A stretch of 64,000 bases of DNA from Aphelocoma coerulescens (taxonomy: Eukaryota; Chordata; Aves; Passeriformes; Corvidae), in assembly GCF_041296385.1 (NCBI RefSeq), contig NC_091019.1, forward strand, positions 12,602,531 through 12,666,530, in the 5' to 3' direction. The translations under genes and the position numbers were made by a program. Below the pieces are notes generated by a model. That model worked only from the letters and a program-made list of their open reading frames with translations. It did not search any database and was not told the origin of the DNA. This document shows, piece after piece, positions 53,046 to 64,000 of the stretch (position 1 is its first letter; each line of letters begins with the position of its first letter).

Positions 53046-56000
53046 ATCTCATTATTGACAGATTAATGACAATCTGTCAGAGCAGCCACTCCTATTAGGA
53101 GTTTCTTGAGCAGAAAAGTATTACAGGGCCCTTAATTGGGTAAGGATACCCAATCTGACCCAAAAATTGAACAGTTAAATTTAAGGACTCACCTCCACGG
53201 TAACATTGCATTAAAATTGGTGAGCATGGGATGAGTACATGGGAACATTTTAAACAGAACACACAGATGGGTAACCCCCAGGGAAGAGGTCAATGCTTAG
53301 ATTTCTTTTGTGAACTTCCTAAAAACATGTTGCATATATGATCTTAGAACTGGCGTTTTTAAATAACATCTGGGGATTTTCCTCTTTCAACCCAGTTCAC
53401 TGAGTTAGTTTTAATACTAATGCTAGAGAAACAAATAAATCACTGACAGGCTGGGAGATGTTTTTGGGGTTTTTTTTCATATTAGTGCCACCTAACATAT
53501 ATTTGTGAAAGGAGATTTCCTCAAATTAATTCTACTTTTGCTTGACCATCTATAATTCATTCATAACTATTAAATATTGGCCAAACACAGTGCTAAACTT
53601 CCTGAGTCAGAGAGCTTTCCTAATTGCAAGAAGTTAGTACCAGAAAGGTCATAAGTATTTGTTCTGCATGTCCAAATCACATCCACACATGGGTCTCACA
53701 ACCGCCTAACTACCCTTGTTGACTCTCCCAGCTGCCCTCTGAGATGGAGGAGCCTTTTGATATTCAATGCAATATTTGACAGGGTCAGCTCTTAGATGAT
53801 ATTCAAGAAACACAACTAGAAGGAGCTTCAGAAAAAAAAAGAAAAAAACACCAACAACTTACATCCTCCTGTGGTGTAAGTAGGCACGCACTCATGCATG
53901 CCAGTGAAAATCATGCTGATTTACATGATGTGAGCATCTGGCTCTTTTCCAAGGGTAAGGACTTACTGCCCAAGGGCAAGAAACAGCCCATGATGTTATT
54001 TCACATGGGCATATGATTTTCCCTGCATTATTACTGTGAAGCTCCCACGTGCCTCCTCCCACCCTCATGAAGGAATGATTCTGACCTCAACTTCAAATGG
54101 AATTATTCTGATCAAAATGAGCTTGTCCATCAAACGTTCAGGCCCCCAGTTAGGGCCCAGAGAATTTCAGTTGTACCATCAATGCCTGCCTTGAGCATCA
54201 AGACTTCTGATTTTCACACATTTATTGTGACCAGACTTGCTACTTATCCTGTTACACAATCTCCAGGATACACCACGGTGTTTAGGTCTAATCCTGTAGT
54301 CCTGACATAAAAAAACCCCACCCCAAACACTCAAAGTTCTATTTCAATACTGCATTAAGCTGTTCATGACAGACTTGTAAAAGGTGGCTAAAACCAAACA
54401 TCACAGAACCAAGAAAACTCTTTTGTACTGAAATGCAAAATGTATGCATTTTCAGTAGTTTAATAAAACCAAGACAATCATTACAAATACTTCCTGAGCA
54501 ATAGGGTGAAATTAGTTCATTATTATGAGAAGAAGCTTGGAATTAACCAAAAGCATATGATGGAACACAAATGGAGCAAATTCTACTTCTTTAGAAATTA
54601 AGATCTGTAAATTTTTGAAACGACAGCCATTTGTACTTACAGAACTCTATTTATGGCTTGTGCACTGCATAAAGAAACTTCCAAAGCTGGATAAACTGTT
54701 CCAGATTTCATACAGTTAATGTATTCTACCAGAAAATGTCTATTTCTGATGTTTTTCATTGACACACACTGATATACATTATGCCATTTGGAAAAAATGG
54801 CAGCTTTGTCTGTACTTAATAACTACAAGGCGTGGGTACGAAACAGCTAAAGCATAAAACCCTAAGGACAAGGCTTCATTGTAAGCATTAAATAATTATT
54901 ACAATGCAAAATTAGTCAGAGTAATATCTCTGTTTTACTTCAAGCTATGTGAGGTCTGATCCAGAGCTGAATTTACTGTCAACTCCAGTTACAATGGCAT
55001 TTCACACTGTACTTTTTGCTTATAATTAAAGGGACAAAATCCATTTTAATTTTTAACCAACCATTTTCATTTATTAAATCCAGTTTCTGATGATTAGTCT
55101 TTTTAGACTTACCCTGGTTTTATTTGTAAGTGTACCCAAATTTGTTTCTTCTCATGGGAAAAGCTCTTTACCATAAGAAATTGACTGCACGGGGGAGAAA
55201 CTGTGGGGTTTCTGTCTGACTTCCCCCAAAAGTGACAAATATATACTATTAGGAGTTTTTAAATTAATAATTTTGAGATGAAAATAATGTTCTTTTAACT
55301 GCCCATTATAATTTTTACACAATAGGGTCTTGCAGCTGGCACTATACTTTCAGATAATTCCCACGCTTAAATTCAGTCAGCCTCTCTATTTGCCAAAAGA
55401 AACCTGCTACAGAAATTCTCCTTGGAAGAGGAGCTGCGGAAATGATTCATGAAAAACGCTGCATTAAGCTGAATGTTGGCTTATTGAGAAACCTGTTACA
55501 CACCTATCTGATTATTATTTATATTAACGAGCACCCCCATTTCAAATCCAAGAGCAGAACCTCACTGTGCTAGATTAAAAAAAGAATAAATAAATGAATA
55601 AATACACCAATTGGCAGGGCCTCCTACTCCCGCCACAGCTATAGAATAAAAAAGCCTACACTGAAAACAAGGCAGAAAAATCCTGTCAGGATCTGCCATG
55701 TGTGGCCCAGCACCCAAAGCCTACAGTGGAGGGTCTTCCCCTCCTGCAGCCTTTTCCTGGAGGAGAGGAAACTCTCCTTTTTCCTGGAGTGCACGCAGAT
55801 CCAAACGGGCGACAGCTGAAATAGATGTCATTCTAATGGGTTCTGTCATAGCTGGGCAAAACACAGCAATGTTAGAAAGCATTTCTCAAAGATATGACAG
55901 GGCTTTCCAATTATGCTGCCTTTCAACCCACTGCTTAATAAAAATGTGTGAAGTGATAGAACACTTTACCTCATCAACATCACTGGCAGCCACAGACTTT

Positions 56001-56881
56001 CTTCAGGGAGCAGCTATTCAAAAGTAACTTGACTGAACTTCAGAGGCATAATTACAGAAAGTGGAGGCATTCAAAGAAAAACCCACCTGTGCAACAAAGT
56101 AATTATGTAAACTAATTTATCTTTAAAGAAAACATTTCAGCTTTCATAAAGTGCCTTGCTTTCCTTTCCCAAGATGAGCAAAAGTTCCTTTGTTTGTGTC
56201 AGTCCTCCTGCAGCTCCCATGAAAGGGGAGCCTGGCCTGAGCAGTGGCTGGAGCAGGACAATTCAGGTGGATTTACCATCCAGGCTTGGGTGGCAAACTC
56301 TGCTGAGCTTTCAACTCTACTCAGCATTTCTTACATGCGACCTTAACACAAATAAGCTAAAGAATACAGTACTGTAAGTTTTCAAAAGCTTGCTATGAGG
56401 ACCACCCTTTACACCCTCCAGTGTCCACAGTTTTTGCACTGATTTGAGTGGGGTCAGGAGGAGCTGGAGAAGCTCATGTGCCACCAAAAACACCAATGAG
56501 TTTCCACTAAACTCAGCTACAGAAACAAGCCCCCATCTTGTGCCACCCTCCAAGCACACACCAAAAATCACTCAGTTTTCTCACATACACAAGAAATCTC
56601 CTCTGAAGTCGGCAGATTTCAGTGAAACCATGAGCTCACTAAGAGTGGTTAGTTTTGATGAGTGCAGGTCAGCAAAGTATGCAAGAACAGGTCTAGCATT
56701 AGTTGCTTGGAGGTTTTCTGGCTGGCTTTTGGGATGTGCAATGACCTCAGCTACCTTGTATGCAGCAGTTGTTTGTAAAGCTCAGGTTACTGAGGTGGCA
56801 CAGCAACGCTGTGACCATCTTTGTCAGGCAGGTCCTTTTTATTCCTTGCCTGTTAATGGATTTAGAGGTCTAAAATTAAGC

Positions 56882-56886
<5 letters not shown>

Positions 56887-56916
<30 letters not shown>
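56887..56916. repeat. (TA)15 microsatellite
   Basis: Fifteen uninterrupted TA units. Probably polymorphic in length. Confidence 0.97.
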
Positions 56917-56917
<1 letters not shown>

Positions 56918-57589
56918 CCTTTGTGGTCTGAATCTAGCTGTTATTGCAAATATTAACTGTGATCTAAAGTGTTGAGAAATACAGCACATGAAACATCTGA
57001 TTATACCTTAGTTTTTATATATGAAGAACTCCACTGCTTAAAAATACTCATACGTTTCCTTACCTAGCAACTCTGTGTTATGGACATCTTCCCTCTGTCT
57101 GTTTAGTATCAACCTGGAGTCAAGAACCCTAGCACCAAACTTCCATTGCTTAAGCTCCAAATGCTTTACATTTCTTTCATGGCCATTTCACTCCCTGTCT
57201 TCTGCTTACAGCACAGAAACAAAGTCAAAATCCATGACATTTCCTCCTCCAGTTCCCTATTTTTTTATTTCTCTGTTTCTACACACAGGCTTGAATTTCC
57301 CTCTAAGTGAGACATCAGGGCAGGAAACTCAGACAAAAAAACCCTGTCTCTCTCCCTGGGCTTTCATTTACCCCCCTGGCACCAGCTCCTCTTGTCCCAA
57401 GCTCAGCCCATTCACAGATCCAGGGATCCACTTTCTGTCCCACCACAGCACTTCAGCTTCCACCACAGCCTCGGTATCTTAAGTTTCTGAACCAGGAGGG
57501 TGATGCTGTAAAATAAACTCACCAGTCACATGCCTCTTCCTGGCTGATTCCTCCCAGAGCTCCTAATAAACCCCATTATGTTCAAACAC

Positions 57590-57640
57590 ACACAGAGTGC
57601 TCGGGCACACACAGACACACACACACAACCCCCCCCCCCC
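57590..57640. repeat. AC-rich simple repeat ending in C12
   Basis: Interrupted AC units (with AG and TC breaks) run into twelve consecutive C at 57629-57640. Confidence 0.9.
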
Positions 57641-60600
57641 GTATTAGGCACAGTGGCTTCATTTTTAAGGCAGCATGTCAGAGCCCTGCACAGAATTTTG
57701 AACCCCTGTATTAAACAGTTACTTTGGCAAGAATAAATTAATTTGAGCCTCCCTTTTCAACAGGTTCCTGATTTCATGTGGGTTCTCCAGGGGTATTCCA
57801 GCTAAAGCACGCATGACAGAGGTGACCTCCAGAAGGGACCTCCAGCAGAGCAGCAGCTACCCAGACACAGGATCACTGTGTCAAAAATCAAACTCAAATG
57901 CTGATTTGAATTGTGCAGAGAGGGCTCATGCATACAGTGCCCTCATACCCACAAACCTAATTTGGACAGAATGCCATTGCAAATAACCCATCACCTCAGT
58001 TCAGCCTTTCATGGCCACACAGTCTTGCCTGAGAGTGGTCTTTTACCAATATTCTGTATGTGCAATAAAATAAACCACCCTCACAGTTTTCAGGACAACG
58101 TGAAATCCTGGCTTGTGACTTGCCAAAGTAGAACAGTAAGAATATATGCAAAAAAACCTTTGTCAGCACTCTCCTGACTCCAGTGGCTATGGGCCAGATT
58201 TTTCATGATGCAATTTCCCAGAGGAGCTGCTTTTCTGGCCAGAGCCTCACCTCATCTCTGCTGAAGAAACTCTGGGGAGCTGCACAGGTGAATCTGGCTT
58301 TTCATGTGTAACCTATTACATTTTTGTCCAGAGAGTTTTGTTCTGTATTTCAGCACCATTCTTCTTAACAGCTTGTAGGACAATTTTCTAGAAGGAAAGC
58401 TCTTATTAGGCTTTATATCTATGACCTTAGGTTATCTTTTATAGTTTAATCTACACAACCTTAGAAATCAAGCTTTGCCAGTGGTAGCCAGCCCATCAAT
58501 TCATTCGATTGTCCAGTACAGCCTCCAATTCTCACAAGCAATTTGACAATTCAAAGTATTTTGCACTGCATATTATGAAGTCTAGTGCTGCAAAAATAAT
58601 AAGACCTGGAATTACACACAGCACTGGAAGTCTACTCATTTAACCATGAATTCTCAGGTCATTTCGATGTTTCAATAACAGGCATGCTATAGGCCAAGCT
58701 GTCATATTACTCTTATCACAAAAACGTCATGTGCCTGTTCCCTAGCTTGCACACATGCCAGCTCTCAGACTCTCATCAAACCTTCCCTAACTCCAAGGAT
58801 ACACAAGCAAAATACATTATTTTAATGGATGGTTTCATAAACAGCAGAGCCCTAGAGCCACTAAATAGTGCTCTCAAGTCATTTACTATGGTTTGTAATT
58901 TATTAATAGGGATATATGAATCTTCCTTGAGGGGAAAAATGGAAGAAGCCAGCTTAGCCCACTAGAGGCACAGAGCTGGATTCTGCCCCTAGTGACTTCT
59001 GCCTCCAGCGTGTGAGAAGAGGGCTACCCTAACTTTCCCTCTCAGGTCTGCCTGAGAAGTGCTCCTTGCTTGGCTATCCTCGAGTTAAATGCCAACACAG
59101 GCTGTAAAGTTACCATCCATGGTCATCCATTCCAACCCTCTGCCTGAGGTCTGGACACTTGTCACAGCTCCTGACAATCAGACTGCCCACAGCACACCTT
59201 GTGCACATCCACTGCTGAGAAAATAACTTAAAGGTGGTCCATAAGGTGGGAGGGGGCAGCGATTTCAGGAGTGGCTGGGGCCTCAGTCACCATTGCAGGG
59301 CAGCAAGGCCCCACTCCTGCTGGGAACTGGAGAGGAGGTGCTGGGATGGGGTGCCCGGGTGCCCCCAGTGAAAGCCATGCTCCCAGCAGCAATGATCACT
59401 GCAGGTGGCAGCATCAAAAGCAACAGAAATCCTAACTGACCACAAATCACATGATTTATGGAATGTGAAGAATTTATGAAATGTCACATGGTTATATGAA
59501 ATCATTAAATAAATCATAAATAAATAGAAAACAATTAAGAAGGCAGCCACCCGGCTCCGCAGACCGGAGCGCCGCCGGACCTGGCTGCACCCACACAGGG
59601 ATGGCCGGCTGTGCTGCACCACCAGACACAATTTCTCTCCCACTTTCTCCTCCTTCTGCTGCCTAAATCACCACGTGCCTCGGTGGGTGGGAGCAGGGAC
59701 AGACTGCCCATGCATAGCTCAGCACCCGCTCCAGAAACGTGACTTCACAACTGCTTGCATGGCCCAAGTTTAGCAACCTGTAACAATATCTCAAATCCCT
59801 CTCACTGCTGTATTTAAAGTTAGCTTTCCTTCTTGCTGCTTTTATTTCTGCATCTAATCTGGAGCTTGGAGCCAGTGAACTCTGAAGCCTCACAATATTC
59901 TATAGTATGGGGTTAACCTGCAGTAGCTCCTTAAATTACACAGATGGTTTAATATGAAGAGAAATGAGCAGGTACAGAAAAGCCAGTCTGAAAGCAGATT
60001 GTGAACACTGCATTGCTTTCAGCAAATTCAATTCACTTCTGATTCTGGCCTGATTCTTTTACAGATTTAATGAATCTGTCAGGTTGATACCATGAAATGG
60101 GACAAGTGAGCAGTCAGCTTTGTTGCTCAGGCTTTGTTTTCGTGTTTCCAATTAAAAACAACAACAACAAAAAAATCCAAGCAATTAATGGGAAACATCA
60201 AAATGTAAGAATGCAACAGCTTTTAAACATATGGGAGATTTCATCTGAGCAAGAATTTTCACTGGAAAAGATTGAGGTGAGCTCACAACTTTCAATCAAA
60301 GTCCTGTGCATCGAAAAAACTTAGTTAGAGTTGGTTAGGGTTGTCACATAATAGATGAATTTCCACAACTCTAGAGACTGGCTTTACTAGAATGAATTAT
60401 TGATGTCTCACTTTCATAAGTGAATGACTTGCAGAAACCAGCACAGAGTATGTCCCACTGCTGCAAGATGTGCAGATTTAATGCAGCTTTGGAAAAGCAA
60501 GCCAAATTATTTCTCTGAATTGCACATCAACAAAAACAAGACTGTAAAAGATCCAGTTGCTTTGGAAGTGGATCAGTTTTTAAAGCGTTAAAAACAACTT

Positions 60601-62271
60601 CTGTACCTGAACCCCACTGATATTTCTGTGGTCTTACAGCTGTTTTTCCTGTTTTCAGAAGTTTTTCTTTTCCCTGCTAATTGACAGAAGCTGAACATCT
60701 ATTTCAGTGGAGCTCTGCCAGTTTATACAAGCTGAGGATGTGGCCCATATTTTTATAAAGGGAGGTCTTTTCCACTGTTTTGCCATCTGCCAAGCTCTAC
60801 TTTAAGCTAATTAAATAACGTCAAGTTCTAGCAGGCTTTTTCAGGCCATTAGAGTTTTCCATTCCTCGACCCCTAAGGGTATCTAGTAAGTCTGGCTTCA
60901 GGAGAACTGAGATGTGAATTCAAAGGTGCTGACAATGCTAAGCGCCTTTTTAAGAGCTGGAAAATACCCTGACAGTTTGGACACTCTCTATGGTTTCCAT
61001 ACAAAGAGAGTTTGTGGAGGATCTGTGAATGTAAGCAAACAATCTTACACACTTGGAGGAAGTGGGGGATTGACTTCAAGCATCTGTTGATTCAACCATG
61101 TCAGTGACCAGGAGGTATGGCATGGGAGAGCCTGTGTAACTCCATGTGGCAGCCTGAACGTGCAGGCAGCTTGCTCTGGATAAACACTGAGGCCATTTAT
61201 CACACTGAATTTTTTCCCCCACTTCAGCAGCAAACCTCACCCACCCTTTGGTCTGGCACCTCCACAAGTTGCTCTACCCAGCTCCCCTTCCTGTCCCAAG
61301 CCCTCCTGCTCCCTCACAGTGCCCTGTGGCCGTGGTGCTGGCTGTGGAGACGAGCAGCAGCAACCACCCTCTGTGAAAAACAAAAGCATCTTATTTACCT
61401 TCAACTCTACAGCTCCAAAAGTAACAAACATCATCCAAAGTCCCCGAGATACATAAACGAGCAGTTACTCCACGTAACCATGGGTCTCCTATCGTTTGTA
61501 GCATTTTCTCTCCCTCTCTGCTATTCCTATGATAAACCCCCTCACACTATTGGTCTTAAAGCAGAGCCAGAGCAGGGATTGTCTCATCTTGTGAGCACAA
61601 GACCTACTACAATGGAACCTTTATCCTGCCTGCAGACTTTCAGCACTGCTATAATTCAAGTACTACTAACAGTGATGGTGAATGTGGAATAGTATGAGCA
61701 GGACATTAACACGAACAGAGAATAACCCTCCATGAGCCAGAAACTCTATAGGAATAATGGACTACACCAGCAGTACTGGCAGCGTTTGCACGCTTCCTGC
61801 TTTTTATCCTGAGAGAGCCCAAAACACCTTCTCATATCTGTGGAGAGACTGTTTCAAACACACCATATTCAATGTAGCCTTTTTATCAAGGTGCAGCAGC
61901 CCCTCGTGCCATCTGGGGCTAAAAGGGAAAATGACCTCTGCCAGCTGAAACTGTCACTGGAAAAGGGAAGGGAGACCAGAGCATGGTGGCGTGGCTGAAT
62001 GACCAGTTCTGGTTTCTGGTCTGCCTAGGATAAAATGAGAATTGCCCTAGTCTAGATCAGCCTCTCATCCACTCTCCTGCCAACTAAGAAAAAAAAGACA
62101 ACAAACAAACCACAACAAATCAAGCATTAATAAGCAAGAAAACAGTTCTTCTCACATGGCCTCTCATGCAGTACCATCCTGGTGTCAAGCCAGACACAAA
62201 TGCTGGATTGAGACACCAGTTAAATTTCACTGTCATTTCTATGACACACTCACACCTTCAAGTAAGCCTCT

Positions 62272-62305
62272 ACAGAGGTGTGTGAATATGTAGACACACC
62301 TCTGT
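62272..62305. repeat. Perfect inverted repeat, 12-bp stem, 10-nt loop
   Basis: acagaggtgtgt at 62272-62283 is the exact reverse complement of acacacctctgt at 62294-62305. The stem does not extend further without a mismatch. Confidence 0.9.
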
Positions 62306-63434
62306 CTAAAGTTCAAACGTGATTTAAATATGTCATCCTACACCAACAAAGTTGTATTAGCACAAATCCGAGCCTATTGTAACTGCCTGAGTCATATGAG
62401 TACACAGCAAGTATTTTAACACCACTGTGATGGCTGACATGAATAAATCTAAATCTCCAGTGTATTATATGACCACAACAGCTCTTCCCCTTCCCTTCCT
62501 AACTAATTTATCATAGTGAAGCAACACTCACAGATTTCCCTTGAAATCATACCAATATAAAAGAAAATGGCTAAGACTGCAATGATGGACACAGCTGACT
62601 AGGGTGCAGCAGCATAATCTTAAAGAACAAGCTGGAGCTGCCTGGAAGAGCCCAGGTTTGGAGGGAGGCAAGTTTCCTGATGGCCTGGATGAAGGTCTGT
62701 GCCTGTGAGGGTCATGGGTTTGAGAGTAAGTTACAGGCAAGGGAGCACCACGTAAGGCAGTCTGTAAAACAAGGCCCAGAAGTACAGCAGTATTTTAAAA
62801 TCCACTATATTCCTGGCAAGTCACATGCCTTAAAACTGGACTTAAATCATTGCAAACTTCAACTTTTGTTTCCACAGGACTTTTTAAATGTTTTTGGTTC
62901 CACACACAGGGCCCTGTTCAGCATCTTGCTGCCATGGTGTTTTTCTATCTTGACAATTCACTTCCGTGAGCAGGCATGTAGCCAACTCAAATGAGACTCA
63001 ACGCAGTGAAAAGCCCTTCAGGTAAACAGTGTGATAAGCTAAACTGCAAAAACGAGACAATGTTTTTGTACTATGAGGCAGTTGCTATGGAGACGGTTGC
63101 TAATTAACTGCATTCAGCCAAGAGAACAAAGGGTTTAAGGGCAGACAGGACTCTGTATCTTAGAGTGAGCAATGCATAATGTCTTATGCAATCTGCACAT
63201 CTATCATATCTGGAATACCTGAGCCTTTGCTTAGGTTGCAAAATACCTCAGTGACAACAGGGGGGTTTTTTCCTTTAAATTTCAACTAATTTTTAGGTAG
63301 TTAATGACTTATCAGTATTTAAAAAACAAACAAAACCCATACTTAGAAGCCACAGGTATCATGAATCAATGCATCAAGTCAGGACTGTACTAAACATTGA
63401 ACTTTTTGTGTTCATTCAGAGCTACTGTTTTCAC

Positions 63435-64000
63435 TGAGTACTGGGTTTGCATGGCCAGGTTTTGGCAGTGAGGGGCTACAGGGGTGGCTTCTGTGAGTAG
63501 CTGCCAGGAACTTCCCTCATATCCGACAGATCCAATGCCAGCCAGCTCCAAACAGACCCGAAGCTGGCCGAGGCCGAGCCCATCAGTGACAGTGCTACTG
63601 CTCCTGAGATAACAGATTTAGGAGGGAGGGAAAAGCCTGGGCAGCTGTAGCCAAAGAGAGGAGTGAGGATGTGTGAGAGGAGCAGCCCTGCAGACACCCA
63701 GGTCAGTGCAGGGGGGGCAGGAGGTGCTCCGGGCGCTGGGGCTGAGATTCCCCTGCAGCCCATGGGGCAGCCCAGGGTGAGGCAGCTGAGCCCCTGAGCA
63801 CAGGGAGATCACAGGGATGCTGAGATCCACCATGAGGGTGGATATTGAGCAGGTGGATGCCTGAAAGGGGTTGTGACCCCAGGAGAAGCCCATGCTGGAG
63901 TAGGTTCGTGGGCAGGACTTGTGACCCCCATGCTGAAGCAGCCTGTTCCTGAAGGACTGAGCCCTATGGAAGGGACATGCCGGAGAAGTTCATGGAGAAT
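63435..64000 (+). mobile_element. ERVL-type LTR, 5' part, cut by the window end
   Basis: From about 63439 the sequence follows the LTR at 32473-33323 closely: gtttgcatggccaggttttg, gctacaggggtggct, gagctgccag-like, gaggagcagccctgcagaca. After about 63780 it has sequence missing from the other copy (around ggaccccaggagaagccc), so the two belong to different subfamilies or the first carries a deletion. Its 3' end is outside the window, so it may be a solo LTR or the edge of a longer provirus. It lies antisense to TEAD1. No viral reading frame is visible. Confidence 0.9.

Larger units (their letters stand above)
53046..63434 (-). other. TEAD1 intron, last part in the window
   Basis: AT-rich unique sequence. 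It contains a (TA)15 tract at 56887-56916, an AC-rich stretch with a 12-base C run (57590-57640), a 12-bp hairpin (62272-62305), a possible weak CR1 relic near 59115-59215, and a small CpG cluster at 59554-59585. The upstream TEA-domain exon was not found. Confidence 0.75.

Noticed and set aside
59115..59215. Possible CR1 fragment (attccaaccctctgcctgag)
   Set aside because: Only one short block fits; the remainder is too diverged to assign.

Overview
The window is vertebrate nuclear DNA, almost certainly from a bird and probably a passerine. Three things point there. The coding material is split by GT-AG introns. There are several 5'-truncated CR1 LINE tails of avian type. There is also one complete solo LTR, plus the start of a second, that I recognise from memory as an ERVL-type family common in songbirds. 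No operon, CRISPR array or bacterial mobile element is present.

The only gene I can support is TEAD1 (transcriptional enhancer factor TEF-1, the Hippo/YAP-TAZ DNA-binding partner), transcribed on the minus strand. Eight exons lie between 3412 and 18997, and their reading phases all join correctly. In transcript order they are: the end of the TEA DNA-binding domain before the recognition helix (18933-18997); two alternative 63-nt exons for the recognition helix and its C-terminal extension (16133-16195 and 15982-16044); a 12-nt microexon (7676-7687); three exons of the proline-rich linker (6335-6469, 6097-6143, 5494-5555); and the exon that opens the YAP-binding domain (3412-3536). The first exons (start codon and first TEA helices) lie beyond 64000, and the last exons (most of the YAP-binding domain) lie before position 1.

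The most interesting feature is the splicing layout. The duplicated 63-nt exons are separated by an intron of only 88 nt. They encode the same first ten residues and then diverge, so that the RRKS motif (reported PKA site Ser102) becomes RKKV. The 12-nt microexon (Val-Thr-Ser-Met) falls immediately after this choice. All three exons are multiples of three in phase 0, so every combination stays in frame. The variant exon plus the microexon resembles the constitutive sequence of the paralogue TEAD3.

From 18998 to 64000 I read more than 45 kb of a single TEAD1 intron. It holds CR1 tails, ancient repeat tails, the LTRs, simple repeats, two CpG-dense patches (about 41.1-42.1 kb and 52.5-53.0 kb) and unique AT-rich sequence that may include conserved regulatory elements. 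I found no second protein-coding gene. The other open frames look like chance frames.
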